A stretch of 64,000 nucleotides of DNA, taken from Paenibacillus sp. FSL M7-0420. GTDB taxonomy: Bacteria; Bacillota; Bacilli; Paenibacillales; Paenibacillaceae. The notes beneath the pieces are model-generated. The model ran no database searches. It saw only the letters and a list, made by a program, of their open reading frames with translations, and had not been told where the DNA came from. Where the stretch lies: NCBI RefSeq assembly GCF_038002345.1, contig NZ_JBBOCJ010000001.1:6758001-6822000 (forward strand), written 5' to 3'. This document shows, piece by piece, positions 7,165-15,539 of this stretch (position 1 is the stretch's first letter; every line of letters begins with the position of its first letter). The translations under genes were made by a program, and so were the position numbers.

Positions 7165-8499
7165 TCAACCCGACTTCGGAATATCCGAAATCGCAATCTC
7201 GAAATCCACGGATATGGTCCCCCGGATCACTTGCTGCTCGCTGTCTAATTTGGCGGATAAGTCTACGCTTTGCATGATCACATCGTCGCCTTTGTATCGC
7301 TTGCGGGATAGATAGTAGGTCGCCAACTCGCTGCAGAATTGGGTGTAGTTTTTTTCATGAATGAACTTGTTGTGCTCACCAAAGATACTATAAACCTTCC
7401 GGTAAGGAATGTAGTCCGCAAATCTCTGTATCACATGATCAACGTCCCACTTATACTGATTAGCCAACTGAACGATCTTGAACAGCGCCATAAAAATCTC
7501 GTTCTCACGGGTTGAAATATACTCTATATATTCTTCCAGCACCTCAATCTGCCCGTCCATTAAGCGGTAAAGGTACGTATTAGCCGTTCCCCATTCTATA
7601 TATTGAGCCTTAATACGCCTTGCTTCTTCGTCATCTTCCCGTATCCAGCTGTGATCCATATAGAGTGGTACCATATCCAATGCGGATGTATAGTCCCCCA
7701 TCTCTTCATAAGTAGACGACCTCATAAGCTGAGCATGTAATATATAAGTATATAGCGGCCTTTTATATAACTTATGATCTCTATGCCTACGGCCTGATTC
7801 ACCATGAAGGTCATAATGGATGGAAGCCACTCGGAGCATTTCTTCTACAACCTCAGATACCTTGTCCCATTTCTGAAGCGCGAGGTAGATATCCGCCAAC
7901 TGCTTCAGCGCATCCAGCTGATTGACTTCATCCAGCTTATCGACATAATTCTCTAATAAAGTAGCAGCGATTAGATTTTCCTGTGGATCATCGCCAAGAT
8001 TAATCAGGAAGAGCCGATATTGACAGAGTGCCAGGCGTTCGGAATGCTGATATTTCTCGCTGGCTCCCACATTTTCGTAGATTAATGCTGCGGCCTGCCA
8101 GTTTTTCTGCTCAAATAACTCCTCCGCAACCTCGAACAGCAGCGGTGCATACAGCAGATTATCCAGTAAATTCTGCGCCACCCGCTCAATACAATCCAGA
8201 CGCGATAACGCCGCGCATTGCAGCAGGAACGGCCGTAAGCGCCGCCAGGTCGGCGTCGAATCGTATAAACATTCATCCACATACTGACTGTAAAAGTAGT
8301 CCTCCGGCAGCCCCATCCCGTTGGTCACGCGGGTCAGGTGATTCATCGCCAAGGCCTGCTGGCCTTTCATGACCCGGCTGAGTGTGCCGGAATGAATTCC
8401 GCTGGCAATTGCAAACTGATTAATAGACAGTTTATGTTTTGTAAGATACGCCGCTATCTCGTCTCGAATTTTGACTGTATGCTCCACAGCATCTACCAC
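7165..8499 (-). CDS. RNPP/AloR-like HTH-TPR peptide receptor, orphan, C-terminus replaced
   Basis: The 444-residue protein has an N-terminal XRE-type helix-turn-helix (about residues 22-70, SINQFAIASGIHSGTLSRVM) and a long helical TPR-like region. This is the RNPP layout of cytoplasmic receptors for re-imported signalling peptides. It is a close paralogue of the 9034-10425 gene over nearly all its length (both have GMGL, TPTWRRLRPF or APTWRRLRPF, and WGTANTYLYRL or WGKANTYLYRL). The last 25 or so residues differ: after KLDSEQQVIRG the shared CVDLFEQNR-type end is absent. No pre-peptide frame overlaps or follows the stop. A GTG start at 8499 or at 8487 is possible behind AGAGGTGG. It is probably an orphan or damaged receptor. 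Confidence 0.85.
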   Translation of the reverse strand: MVDAVEHTVKIRDEIAAYLTKHKLSINQFAIASGIHSGTLSRVMKGQQALAMNHLTRVTNGMGLPEDYFYSQYVDECLYDSTPTWRRLRPFLLQCAALSRLDCIERVAQNLLDNLLYAPLLFEVAEELFEQKNWQAAALIYENVGASEKYQHSERLALCQYRLFLINLGDDPQENLIAATLLENYVDKLDEVNQLDALKQLADIYLALQKWDKVSEVVEEMLRVASIHYDLHGESGRRHRDHKLYKRPLYTYILHAQLMRSSTYEEMGDYTSALDMVPLYMDHSWIREDDEEARRIKAQYIEWGTANTYLYRLMDGQIEVLEEYIEYISTRENEIFMALFKIVQLANQYKWDVDHVIQRFADYIPYRKVYSIFGEHNKFIHEKNYTQFCSELATYYLSRKRYKGDDVIMQSVDLSAKLDSEQQVIRGTISVDFEIAISDIPKSG

Positions 8500-8563
8500 C
8501 TCTTTTAAACACGTATCCGTTGGATCTTATATTTAAATTTCCTGTTATTTTCAAGATCAATGT

Positions 8564-8743
8564 TTACGCAGGTGGACGCTTGTTCATCCGATAGACATTA
8601 TCGTAGGCATTGAGCAGCTCATCCAGTACTACGGATTGCCGCAAGACCTCTGGGTGATTGAAACCGCCATATTGAATATGTAATGTATAAAGCTTACTCC
8701 TAGCTTGCTCTATACGAATTCTAACGATTGCTGGACTATGCAT
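8564..8743 (-). CDS. Spo0E-family aspartyl-phosphate phosphatase (59 residues)
   Basis: ATG 8743 lies behind a perfect AAGGAGG with 10-nt spacing. The small helical-hairpin protein has IEQARSKLYTLHIQYGG and then the family signature SVVLDELLN (compare SQELD in Spo0E). Such proteins remove phosphate from Spo0A~P and so oppose sporulation. A TATAAT box lies 30 bp upstream. It sits between two RNPP receptor genes on the same strand, downstream of the receptor/pre-peptide pair. A second Spo0E-like gene sits beside the other receptor at 62.4 kb. This suggests that peptide sensing is coupled to the phosphorelay. Confidence 0.85.
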   Translation of the reverse strand: MHSPAIVRIRIEQARSKLYTLHIQYGGFNHPEVLRQSVVLDELLNAYDNVYRMNKRPPA

Positions 8744-8869
8744 GGGAATCCCGCCTCCTTATGCAACATTATAGATATTTATGTAAAACTACAAAATAAT
8801 GGACTGATTGCATTATCTGTTAAAGTGAATATATTGACAAAGCTCTGACAAGGTAGAAGTTGTCCATAA

Positions 8870-8901
8870 AAAAGACGCCCCTGCATTAGCAGAAGACGCC
8901 T
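8870..8901 (-). terminator. Terminator after the pre-peptide gene
   Basis: On the minus strand an imperfect stem (GGCGTCTTCTGC with GCAGGGGCGTC, some G-U pairs) is followed by six T. It separates the receptor/pre-peptide pair from the Spo0E-like gene. Confidence 0.6.
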
Positions 8902-8933
8902 ACAATGATACTGTTATAACTGTAGCCGCTTAT

Positions 8934-9071
8934 TCAGCCGCCACCTGGGCCGTGCCCCATTGTTTGAATGCTTTGTTGTTGTAAAGATTTGTCCATCATA
9001 TGTGGTTCAGGAATAGTAATAAATATAATAAAACTAACCGTTGCTAGCAATAATAGGAGTTTTCTTTTCAT
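8934..9071 (-). CDS. Secreted signalling pre-propeptide (45 residues, AloP/Phr-like)
   Basis: ATG 9071 to TGA 8934 encodes a peptide that begins MKRKLLLL, followed by a hydrophobic core (ATVSFIIFITI). This is an export signal. A polar linker (PEPHMMDKSLQQQS) and a glycine-rich end, TMGHGPGGG, come next. The first 38 bp overlap the 3' end of the receptor gene in another frame. This is how PapR, Phr, AimP and AloP pre-peptides are placed. As I recall, mature AloP peptides of Paenibacillus polymyxa carry an HG-x-GG pattern, which GHGPGG would fit. Exact processing cannot be read from DNA. An AAAGGGG ribosome binding site lies about 12 nt upstream, and a terminator follows. Confidence 0.8.
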   Translation of the reverse strand: MKRKLLLLLATVSFIIFITIPEPHMMDKSLQQQSIQTMGHGPGGG

Positions 9072-10425
9072 TTGTATCCCGCACCCCTTTTATTAAGATT
9101 TTATATTGTCTCTGCTCATCTTCCCCGGCAATATGCCTGTTCTGCTCGAAGAGATCAACACATTTGAAGATGATACTCTCATTATTAATTTTAGATGATG
9201 ATTCCAAACTTTGCAGTATATATCTAATGCCTTCACTTCGCTTATTCCTCAAATAATAGACTCCCAGTTCAACAAGAAATCTGGCATGCTGATCCGCTTT
9301 AATCTGATGATTGTACACTCCGAATTCTGTGAGTTGTAACCTGTACGGCGTATAATCAGAGAAACGTTCTAAAATATAGTCTATATTCCAGTTATATAGG
9401 TTTGCGGATTTGACGATATAATATAAAGCTGTGAAAATTTCTCCTTGTTGCGTGGATATATAATCAACATAATCAGTTAATGCCTCTACTTGGCCATCCA
9501 GTAAGCGATATAAATAAGTATTGGCCTTGCCCCATTCCTGAAATTGCGCCACAGTCCTCTTCGTTTCCTCATTTTCTTCATGTATCCAATTTACGTCGGT
9601 ATATAAAGGTACAATTTCAAGTGCCGCTTTGTAATCCCCACATTCTTCGTATGCATTTGAACGCATTAGATGAGCATACAATATATAAAAGCAAAGAGGT
9701 CTTTCACCGCTATTCACTGCTCCTTTATATTTCGGGTTACAATAAAGATCATATTGAATTGTTGCAATTCGTAGTAGTTCAAGAGCAAGCTCATTTACTT
9801 TATTCCACAATTGTAATGAATAGTAGACATGCATCAAATGCTTCAACCCATCCAGCTGATCCGCCTCGTTCAGGCGCGGGATGTAGCTCTCAAACAGGGT
9901 GGCTGCGCGCAGGTTCGTGCTCTGGTCATCACCCAGTGCAATCTGGAACAGGCGGTATTGGCAGGTGGCCAACCGTTCGGAATACTGATATTTCTCGCTG
10001 GCGCTTACATTCTCATAGAGCAGTGCAGCCGCCGGCCAGTGGCCCTGCTGGAACAAGCCTTCCGCCACTTCAAACAGCATGGGTACATAAGTCAGATTAT
10101 CCAGCAGGTTCTCCACCAGACGCTCGATACAATCGGTACGCCCCAGTTCCGCACACTTCACAATGAACGGGCGAAGCCGCCGCCAGGTCGGTGCCGAATA
10201 ATAGAAACATTCCTCCACATACAAGCTGTAAAAAAAATCCTCGCTAAGCCCCATTCCTGCAGTGATTAACTCCAGATGGCTCATGGCAATAGGCTGATGA
10301 CCATTAATAATCCGGCTCAGTGTCCCGGAATTGATACCGGAGCTTATGGCGAAGTGATTAATAGACATCTCATGCCGGGTTAAATAATCTGCAAGCTGGT
10401 CTCGAATCATGACTGCAGGCTTCAA
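9034..10425 (-). CDS. RNPP/AloR-like HTH-TPR peptide receptor with its own pre-peptide
   Basis: A TTG start at 10425 follows GGGAGGTGGTG. The 463-residue protein has an N-terminal helix-turn-helix (SINHFAISSGINSGTLSRII, about residues 20-40) and a C-terminal TPR-like superhelix. It should bind DNA in the cytoplasm under control of a small imported peptide. It is paralogous to the 7165-8499 gene and more distantly to the 60884-62290 gene. All three share the YVDECF/YVEECF-type segment after the HTH and the SERLA/SERMA...QYR(L/I)F segment. The pre-peptide gene starts inside its last codons, and a Spo0E-like gene follows further on. Regulated targets are unknown. Confidence 0.88.
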   Translation of the reverse strand: MKPAVMIRDQLADYLTRHEMSINHFAISSGINSGTLSRIINGHQPIAMSHLELITAGMGLSEDFFYSLYVEECFYYSAPTWRRLRPFIVKCAELGRTDCIERLVENLLDNLTYVPMLFEVAEGLFQQGHWPAAALLYENVSASEKYQYSERLATCQYRLFQIALGDDQSTNLRAATLFESYIPRLNEADQLDGLKHLMHVYYSLQLWNKVNELALELLRIATIQYDLYCNPKYKGAVNSGERPLCFYILYAHLMRSNAYEECGDYKAALEIVPLYTDVNWIHEENEETKRTVAQFQEWGKANTYLYRLLDGQVEALTDYVDYISTQQGEIFTALYYIVKSANLYNWNIDYILERFSDYTPYRLQLTEFGVYNHQIKADQHARFLVELGVYYLRNKRSEGIRYILQSLESSSKINNESIIFKCVDLFEQNRHIAGEDEQRQYKILIKGVRDTNEKKTPIIASNG

Positions 10426-10606
10426 AGCAACACCACCTCCCGCATTCCATTATTTAGAACTTTATGTTTATATCTGTAATAGTAGGGGATCGAATTTGAA
10501 AATTCAATAGAATAGAGTCAAATAAAACAACTATATCGCGAAAGTGTGAAGAATTCGAAACAGTTTGGCAACGGGCTGGCCGAACCTTACGATAAGGGGA
10601 GAGTTT

Positions 10607-10996
10607 ATGAGAAAAATAAGCATCATTTCAATTTCATTGATAATATTGTTTGTTTTAATATATGTTTTAGTCAGACCACATCCTGAGATTGTTAGCGTCA
10701 GTCTTATTTCCGAAACAACGGAAATTACTTACACTGATATTGAAAGCATTCGAATATTCGACGATGCTATAAGAACGGTGAAAAAAGTACGCGGGGCTGT
10801 TGATGTGGGTCCCCCCACATATCGAATGAATGTTACTTACGCGGATAGCGAAGTTGTGAAATCCAGCCTTTATTTAGATTTTAAATCCAAAAGTGGATTC
10901 TTGATTAAAGATAGTAATAGCGAAAAAATGTTGAAATTAAAAGATCGCAGTTCTAAAGAATTAACAGATTTATTGAGTAAATTAAGTACAAACTAA
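10607..10996 (+). CDS. Membrane-anchored small protein, YhfM-like domain possible
   Basis: The start is ATG 10607 behind AAGGGGAG. An N-terminal hydrophobic segment (about residues 4-24, IISISLIILFVLIYVLV) serves as anchor or uncleaved signal. The exported remainder has about 105 residues: DIESIRIFDDAIRTVKKVRG, a GPPTYRMNV strand, and SKELTDLL near the end. The pattern resembles the YhfM-like domain of Bacillus proteins, for which no function is known. That is a weak similarity judged by eye. The base composition is AT-rich. It is divergent from the receptor operon. Confidence 0.6.
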   Translation: MRKISIISISLIILFVLIYVLVRPHPEIVSVSLISETTEITYTDIESIRIFDDAIRTVKKVRGAVDVGPPTYRMNVTYADSEVVKSSLYLDFKSKSGFLIKDSNSEKMLKLKDRSSKELTDLLSKLSTN

Positions 10997-11059
10997 AACA
11001 GTCAGTTAAATGAGGCTAAGCAAGTCTCATATCATTCAGCAGGATTGTGGGAAATCTCT

Positions 11060-11677
11060 TTAGCCATACAACAGCCCCCACAGCTGAACTCCCATATAAA
11101 CGGCGATCCCCCAGATCAACAGGGCGGAAACGGTATTCAGCCCCTTCATGACCTTGCCGGAAGCATCCAGTCTGCCGAGCTGGCGGCCCGCTGCAGCAAG
11201 ACCCAGGAACCAGAACCAGGAGACGGTCACTGTGGCAGCCGCGAAGGTCCAGCGTACCGCCCCTTCGTATTGCAGTGAGCTGATCCCGATCACGCCCACC
11301 GTATCCAGAAGGGCATGCGGGTTCAGGAGGGACACAGACAGCGCATAAAGGATCTGTCCCTTCGCCGAGAGTCGGCCCGACTCATCCTTCGCCGGAGTAG
11401 AGCGCCAGATTCTCCAGCCCATGAAAGTCAGAAACAGAATGCCTGCCCCATATATAACAGGCGTGACCCAGCGCAGCGATAAAATGACCAAGGAGACTCC
11501 GCCGACTGCGGCAGCGATAAGCAGTGTGTCGCATACCGCTGCCGTCAGTACGACAGGCAGCACACTGCGGAATCTGGGATGCTGCGCCCCTTGATTGAAG
11601 ACGAATATGTTCTGTACGCCCAGCGGCAGAATCAGCCCGAAGGCCAGGATCATTCCATGTAGAATGGCCTGCACCAT
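11060..11677 (-). CDS. LysE/ArgO-family amino acid exporter
   Basis: The 205-residue protein has about six hydrophobic helices and the family N-terminus GLILPLGVQNIFVFNQG. LNPHALLDTVGVIG follows in the middle. The family exports basic amino acids such as arginine and lysine, but some members export other compounds. AAGGGGGAAAAGAA precedes ATG 11677. It is divergent from a MocR-type regulator, and paired LysE/MocR genes are frequent in Bacillales, so the regulator probably controls it. Confidence 0.9.
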   Translation of the reverse strand: MVQAILHGMILAFGLILPLGVQNIFVFNQGAQHPRFRSVLPVVLTAAVCDTLLIAAAVGGVSLVILSLRWVTPVIYGAGILFLTFMGWRIWRSTPAKDESGRLSAKGQILYALSVSLLNPHALLDTVGVIGISSLQYEGAVRWTFAAATVTVSWFWFLGLAAAGRQLGRLDASGKVMKGLNTVSALLIWGIAVYMGVQLWGLLYG

Positions 11678-11982
11678 TTCTTTTCCCCCTTATATCTTGC
11701 TAGTAGTGCTTCCAGATAAACGAGCCTCTCAGGCTACCTCCGGTAATAGCCTACTGATCGTACCCTGCCATAGCAGCTGCCGTAACCATCCAAGTTCTGC
11801 GGCACATACCACCCAAGACGAATGAAAGAGGAGGAATCATGATAGACTGGAAGAAAGAGCGAACGACAAATGAAAGAGAAAAAAAGGAATGAACGATAAT
11901 GCTAGCCAATAGTGGCTGTGAGGGGGAGAATGTGTTCGGTTTTTCGCTTTTGTACAATAATCCGTCCGGAAGGAGGCTGCCC
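11678..11982. promoter_or_regulatory. Divergent region between the LysE-like and MocR-like genes
   Basis: This should hold both promoters and the MocR operator. A possible -10 (TACAAT, 11953-11958) faces the MocR gene. A short frame at 11839-11892 (MIDWKKERTTNEREKKE) has a GAGGAGGAATC ribosome binding site and could be a leader peptide. I see no other support for it. Confidence 0.35.
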
Positions 11983-13599
11983 TTGACACATCCTCAACGG
12001 CCCAACCATACAACAACAGACTTAAGCACGCCTGGCCAATCCATACATTCGGAGGCTTCCCGGCCTGAAGATCCTGAAGCGGAACAAGAGAGGACAGTCC
12101 CCAGCCTGCCGGAGAACTGGAAGCCGGACCCGGCTTCTCCGCTGCCGCTGCATGGTCAGATCACCGGCTACTTCCTGACCAAGATCACTACCGGGGCCTG
12201 GCCGCCCGGCATGCGGCTGGCCCCGCAGCGGGTGCTGTGCCGCCAGCTCGGCGTGAACCGCAGCACGGTGGTTACAGCGCTGGGCCAGCTTACCGCCCTG
12301 GGCCTGATTGAAGGCAGACGCGGCGGCGGAACGATAGTTACAGGCGGGCGGCCGCCTATCGGCCATACACATTCAGATACGGCGGACGCAGCAGTTCCGG
12401 CCGGACCGGAGCGTTCAGCCCATGGCAACTGGAACGACTATGTGGAGGAGGGAATTCATTATCCCAACCTGCCCACCATTCAGGACATTAACCGGCTCGA
12501 ATATGAGCCGGGCCTGATCCGCCTTGGCACAGGTGAGCCAGCGCCTGAGCTGCTGCCCGGAGCAGCGATGAACGAGGTGCTGAGCGGACTCGCGCAGCGC
12601 GTTCTTCCTCCGCTCTCCTATGAGGAGCCGCTCGGTAGTCCGGCGATGCGGGCGGCGGTCAGCCGGTTACTGGCACGGAGCGGCATTACCGCTGACCCTG
12701 CCTCCATCCTGATTACTTCCGGTGCCCTTCAGGGGCTTCAGCTCATTGCCCTCGGGCTGCTGCCGCGCGGCTCGTCTATTCTGCTGGAGAAGCCGTCCTA
12801 TTTGTATTCGATTCACGCCTTCCAATCTGCCGGGGTGAAATTCAGCGGCCTGCCTATGGACGGGCGTGGTCTGATCCCGGAGCAGCTTACAGCAGAGGCG
12901 GTGCGCAGTAAGGCGGCGATGCTCTACAGCATTCCTTCCTTTCATAACCCTACGGGAATCCTGATGGATGCCGAGCGCCGCCGGGAGCTGATGGAGGTCA
13001 CAGGCAGACTTGGGCTGCCCATTCTGGAGGATGGGGCCTATCAGGAATTATGGCTGGACGCTCCGCCACCACCGCCGCTGAAGGCACTGGACCATGAGGG
13101 ACGGGTCCTGCATCTGGGTACTCTGTCCAAGGCCGCCAGCCCCGGTCTGCGCATCGGCTGGATTGCCGGACCAGAGCCGGTCGTCCGGCGGCTGGCCGAC
13201 ATCAAGATGCAGAGTGATTACGGCGCAAGCTCCCTATCTCAGCTGGCGGCCGCCAGCTGGCTTACGGGCGGCTATCATGAGGAGCACGTGCATGTGCTGC
13301 GGGGCAGACTACGCGTGCGCCGCGACCACATGCTTGAGCTGCTGCAGCTCCATTGCACCGGACTGGCAAGCTGGAATATACCGGCAGGAGGATTCTATAT
13401 CTGGCTTTCTCTCCACCAGACTGTCCCCCCGCGTAAGCTGTTCACCGCAGCGCTGCGTGCCGGACTGCTGCTGAATACTGGCGATCTGTATGACCGCAGC
13501 GACGGGAGGCATCTCAGACTGTCCTACGCCTATGCCTCTGCGGCAGAACTGGAGCGCGGCATCCCCCTGCTGGCAGAGATGATCCGGCGGGAACCCTGA
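11983..13599 (+). CDS. MocR/GabR-type regulator (GntR HTH fused to aminotransferase fold)
   Basis: A TTG start at 11983 is preferred because GGAAGGAGG lies 6 nt upstream. The frame is also open to an ATG at 11899 with a poor ribosome binding site. From the TTG the protein has 538 residues. A winged-helix GntR domain (PLPLHGQITGYFLTKI, then LCRQLGVNRSTVV) is followed by a type-I aminotransferase domain. That domain has IPSFHNPTGILMD and the PLP-lysine motif LSKAASPGLRIGW. The first 65 residues are low-complexity. Such proteins use PLP as effector cofactor. The divergent LysE-type exporter is the likely target. Confidence 0.92.
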   Translation: MTHPQRPNHTTTDLSTPGQSIHSEASRPEDPEAEQERTVPSLPENWKPDPASPLPLHGQITGYFLTKITTGAWPPGMRLAPQRVLCRQLGVNRSTVVTALGQLTALGLIEGRRGGGTIVTGGRPPIGHTHSDTADAAVPAGPERSAHGNWNDYVEEGIHYPNLPTIQDINRLEYEPGLIRLGTGEPAPELLPGAAMNEVLSGLAQRVLPPLSYEEPLGSPAMRAAVSRLLARSGITADPASILITSGALQGLQLIALGLLPRGSSILLEKPSYLYSIHAFQSAGVKFSGLPMDGRGLIPEQLTAEAVRSKAAMLYSIPSFHNPTGILMDAERRRELMEVTGRLGLPILEDGAYQELWLDAPPPPPLKALDHEGRVLHLGTLSKAASPGLRIGWIAGPEPVVRRLADIKMQSDYGASSLSQLAAASWLTGGYHEEHVHVLRGRLRVRRDHMLELLQLHCTGLASWNIPAGGFYIWLSLHQTVPPRKLFTAALRAGLLLNTGDLYDRSDGRHLRLSYAYASAAELERGIPLLAEMIRREP

Positions 13600-13637
13600 T
13601 GGGAGACAACGCAGCCCTATCTCAAGCCAATGCGCAA

Positions 13638-13688
13638 ATAGCCCCGAACCCTGACAACATCCTCTGGCTGTCATGGGTTCGGGGCTAT
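13638..13688. terminator. Bidirectional terminator between MocR-like and kinase genes
   Basis: ATAGCCCCGAACCC pairs perfectly with its complement, and TGACA/TGTCA extends the stem inward. It serves two convergent genes. A 76-residue frame over it (13599-13829) is dismissed. Confidence 0.8.
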
Positions 13689-13797
13689 GTTGTTCGGGGC
13701 CCGGGGGAACCGGAGGACATCGCCTGCGTAATCACTCGCCTGTCCGGTGAACACTGGGGCTTGGTCAGCAATCTGATCATTACCTTTTACCGCAGGC

Positions 13798-14865
13798 TCA
13801 TCCGCCCTGCTGCGGCAGCCGCACGATGAACGCCGTCCCCTCTCCGGGGCGGCTTGTTACGTGTACGCTGCCTTCGTGGAGCTCCACGATCTTCTTCACG
13901 AGCGGGAGTCCCAGCCCGCTGCCGCTGCCGCTATTGACGCTTCTGGACTTATCCGCCTTATAGAACCGTTCGAATATCCGGGTCAGCTCCTCTTCGGTCA
14001 TGCCGATCCCGCTGTCCCTGACCTCCACTTCCGCCCACTCCCTCGTATTGCGCATAGTGACAGTGATCCTTCCACCCTGCGGAGTGAATTTGATACTGTT
14101 ATGCAGCAGGTTGGTCCATACCTGGCTCAGCAGATCCTGCACCGCGGTCACGGTGGTCTCCTGAAGCTCGGCCTCCACCTCAATCTCCTTGCCAAGCCAC
14201 TGCGGCTCTGCGGCCAGGATCATCGCCTGTACTTGCTTATCCAGCCTATAAGGCTTCCGCTCGAACGGGAAGCTCTCCGCATCCAGCACGGACAGCTTCA
14301 GCAGATTGTCGCTCAGGCCGGACAGGCGGCGGCTCTCCGCTTCTATAATATCCAGGTAATGCTTGCGTATCTCCGGACTGAGGTTCTCCTCTTGCAGCGC
14401 GGCAGCGAACCCGCGGATCGAGGTCAGCGGCGACTGGATCTCATGGGATACGCTGGCGATGAAGTCCTGCCGCATCAGCTCCATCCGGCTCAGCTCACTC
14501 GCCATTTCGTTGATCCCTTCCACAATCCCTCCGAACTGCCGGTACTGGCCGCTGTTCTCCAGTTCAATCTTGAAGTTGCCTTGAGAGATCTGCCGCATGG
14601 CTGTAAGGATCGGCCTATAGAAGTTCTGATCCTTGCCGCGTGTAGCAAAGGCAATCATCGCCCCGCAGACGAAAAAGATGATAATCTGCATCGCCATAAC
14701 AAACAGGTGATACCCGTATTCGGAGAAGGACCAGTGAAAATAATGGACCAGCAGCCTTGAGCCGAAATAGCTTCCGTTCCAGGAGATAAAGAACATGGTC
14801 AACATTCCGGCTATAGGTCCAACTATACTGATTTTCTCCCATATCTTCATGACTCTGCGCTTCAT
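13798..14865 (-). CDS. Sensor histidine kinase (HAMP, HisKA, HATPase)
   Basis: The 355-residue membrane kinase has two N-terminal hydrophobic helices (about residues 12-30 and 52-74) with a short extracytoplasmic loop. A HAMP-like linker and the HisKA box SVSHEIQSPLTSIRG (His near residue 140) follow. The ATPase domain has the N box LLHNSIKFTP, DSGIGM and GLGLPLVKK. The short sensor loop is like intramembrane-sensing kinases that respond to cell-envelope stress or transporters. It starts 2 bp after the regulator gene, and both follow a BmrA-like exporter gene. The three form one operon. Confidence 0.93.
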   Translation of the reverse strand: MKRRVMKIWEKISIVGPIAGMLTMFFISWNGSYFGSRLLVHYFHWSFSEYGYHLFVMAMQIIIFFVCGAMIAFATRGKDQNFYRPILTAMRQISQGNFKIELENSGQYRQFGGIVEGINEMASELSRMELMRQDFIASVSHEIQSPLTSIRGFAAALQEENLSPEIRKHYLDIIEAESRRLSGLSDNLLKLSVLDAESFPFERKPYRLDKQVQAMILAAEPQWLGKEIEVEAELQETTVTAVQDLLSQVWTNLLHNSIKFTPQGGRITVTMRNTREWAEVEVRDSGIGMTEEELTRIFERFYKADKSRSVNSGSGSGLGLPLVKKIVELHEGSVHVTSRPGEGTAFIVRLPQQGG

Positions 14866-14867
14866 GC

Positions 14868-15539
14868 TTATCCCTCCAGCCGGTAGCCAAGCCCCCGGAT
14901 CGTACGGATGGAGAATCCGAACTTCTCCTGCGGAAACCGCTCGCGCAGACGGCCTACATGGACATCCAGCGTCCGCTCATTGCCTTCGTAATCGTAGCCC
15001 CAGATCTCTTCAATCAGCCGGTCACGGGTCAGCGTCTGCCCCCGGTAACTGGCCAGCTTGAAGAGCAGCTCGAATTCCTTCAGCGGCAGCGTGAACCCGC
15101 CATGCTCGGACAGCACCTCATAGGTGACGCGGTTCATCCGCAGACTGCCAACGGTAACACTCTGGGCGGCCGCAATCTGGTAACGCTTCAGCAGGGCCTT
15201 GACCCTGGCGATCAGCACCGGCGGCTCGAACGGCTTGACCAGATAGTCGTCTGTACCCAGCTCGAAGCCTTTGACAATCTGCGAGGTCTCCCCTTTGGCC
15301 GTCAGCATTAGAATCGGAAAATCATACTGCTTACGCAGCTCCCGGCACAGCTCCCAGCCGTCCATATTCGGCATCATAATATCAATGATCGCCATATCCG
15401 CCGCAGTCTCTTCGAGCAGCCGCAAGGCCTCCAGCCCGTCAGAGGCGCTCAGCACCTCGGCCATCCCTTCAGCTCTCAGGAACACTCCCACCAATTCGCG
15501 GATATGCGGATCGTCGTCCACCACCAGTATTTTGACCAT
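14868..15539 (-). CDS. OmpR/PhoB-family response regulator
   Basis: The 223-residue protein has a receiver domain with acidic pocket VVDDD, phospho-acceptor Asp in AIIDIMMPNMDG (about residue 53) and switch Lys in YLVKPF. The C-terminal winged helix ends with RTIRGLGYRLE. Its start is supported by GAGGAGGG and lies inside the last 71 bp of the exporter gene, so translation of the two is probably coupled. Its partner kinase follows directly. It probably controls the operon in response to a substrate of the exporter, which I infer from gene order. Confidence 0.95.
   Translation of the reverse strand: MVKILVVDDDPHIRELVGVFLRAEGMAEVLSASDGLEALRLLEETAADMAIIDIMMPNMDGWELCRELRKQYDFPILMLTAKGETSQIVKGFELGTDDYLVKPFEPPVLIARVKALLKRYQIAAAQSVTVGSLRMNRVTYEVLSEHGGFTLPLKEFELLFKLASYRGQTLTRDRLIEEIWGYDYEGNERTLDVHVGRLRERFPQEKFGFSIRTIRGLGYRLEG

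Noticed and set aside
13599-13829. 76-residue frame directly after the MocR-like gene
   Set aside because: It covers the terminator hairpin and runs antisense into the kinase gene; there is no ribosome binding site.
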